From NCBI GenBank assembly GCA_020200995.1, contig JAIVHQ010000206.1, forward strand, positions 1 to 35,205: a DNA stretch of 35,205 bases. The letters are read 5' to 3'. Source of the stretch: Flavobacteriales bacterium. GTDB lineage: Bacteria; Bacteroidota; Bacteroidia; Flavobacteriales_D; Cryomorphaceae. The notes under the pieces are model-generated. The model had not been told where the DNA came from. It did not search any database and saw only the letters and a list, made by a program, of their open reading frames with translations. This document shows, piece by piece, positions 35,183 through 35,205 of the stretch (its first letter is position 1; every line of letters starts with the position of its first letter). Both the position numbers and the translations under genes were made by a program.

Positions 35183-35205
35183 GCGAAATAGGCTTTGTAC
35201 CCCGC

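Overview
The window looks like chromosomal DNA from a Bacteroidota bacterium, most likely a Flavobacteriales relative. Supporting signs: two secreted proteins with type IX secretion (T9SS) C-terminal sorting domains (one type A-like, one type B/gliding-associated-like), several TAnnTTTG promoter elements typical of the phylum, SPOR-domain envelope proteins, a BY-kinase polysaccharide export system, a ComEC without a recognisable nuclease domain, and little sign of Shine-Dalgarno sites. Base composition is moderate and fairly even. I see no tRNA, rRNA, CRISPR array, insertion sequence or phage gene.

Layout. Positions 1-264 hold about 1.7 copies of a 153-bp direct repeat. A PBP4-type carboxypeptidase (dacB-like, minus) diverges from a plus-strand polysaccharide cluster at 1826-9350: asparagine-synthase-like amidotransferase, GT4 glycosyltransferase, Wza-like export lipoprotein, Wzc-like tyrosine kinase, RfbC epimerase, and a WecA/MraY-like sugar-phosphate transferase. 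It continues tightly into a lytic transglycosylase, uvrA and a LOG-family protein (9388-13960). Two envelope genes with SPOR-like repeats follow (14113-17732). The minus strand then carries comEC, a T9SS type A cargo protein, gapA with a clear terminator, an envelope-proteostasis group (three SurA/parvulin relatives and a MoxR ATPase) downstream of guaB, a T9SS type B cargo protein, and a nitronate-monooxygenase-like flavoprotein. The right end has a DUF6089-like outer-membrane protein behind the best promoter of the window, and a second polysaccharide pair (GT2 plus WcaF-like acetyltransferase) that probably continues off the edge.

How it fits together. Most genes build, export or maintain the cell envelope: polysaccharide synthesis and export, peptidoglycan trimming, peptidoglycan-anchored outer-membrane proteins, periplasmic folding factors and T9SS surface proteins. 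Housekeeping genes (uvrA, gapA, guaB) are interspersed.

The most striking observation is that two genes of the same polysaccharide cluster have each lost an internal block containing the catalytic core. The asparagine synthase lacks the SGGxDS pyrophosphatase loop (in-frame deletion near 2435-2470). The WecA-like transferase lacks the central catalytic Asp region and is frameshifted at the junction (near 8911-8922). They may be real decay, phase-variable deletions or assembly errors; reads across both junctions would decide. The second highlight is an OmpA-like protein whose peptidoglycan-binding module is replaced by three SPOR-like repeats.
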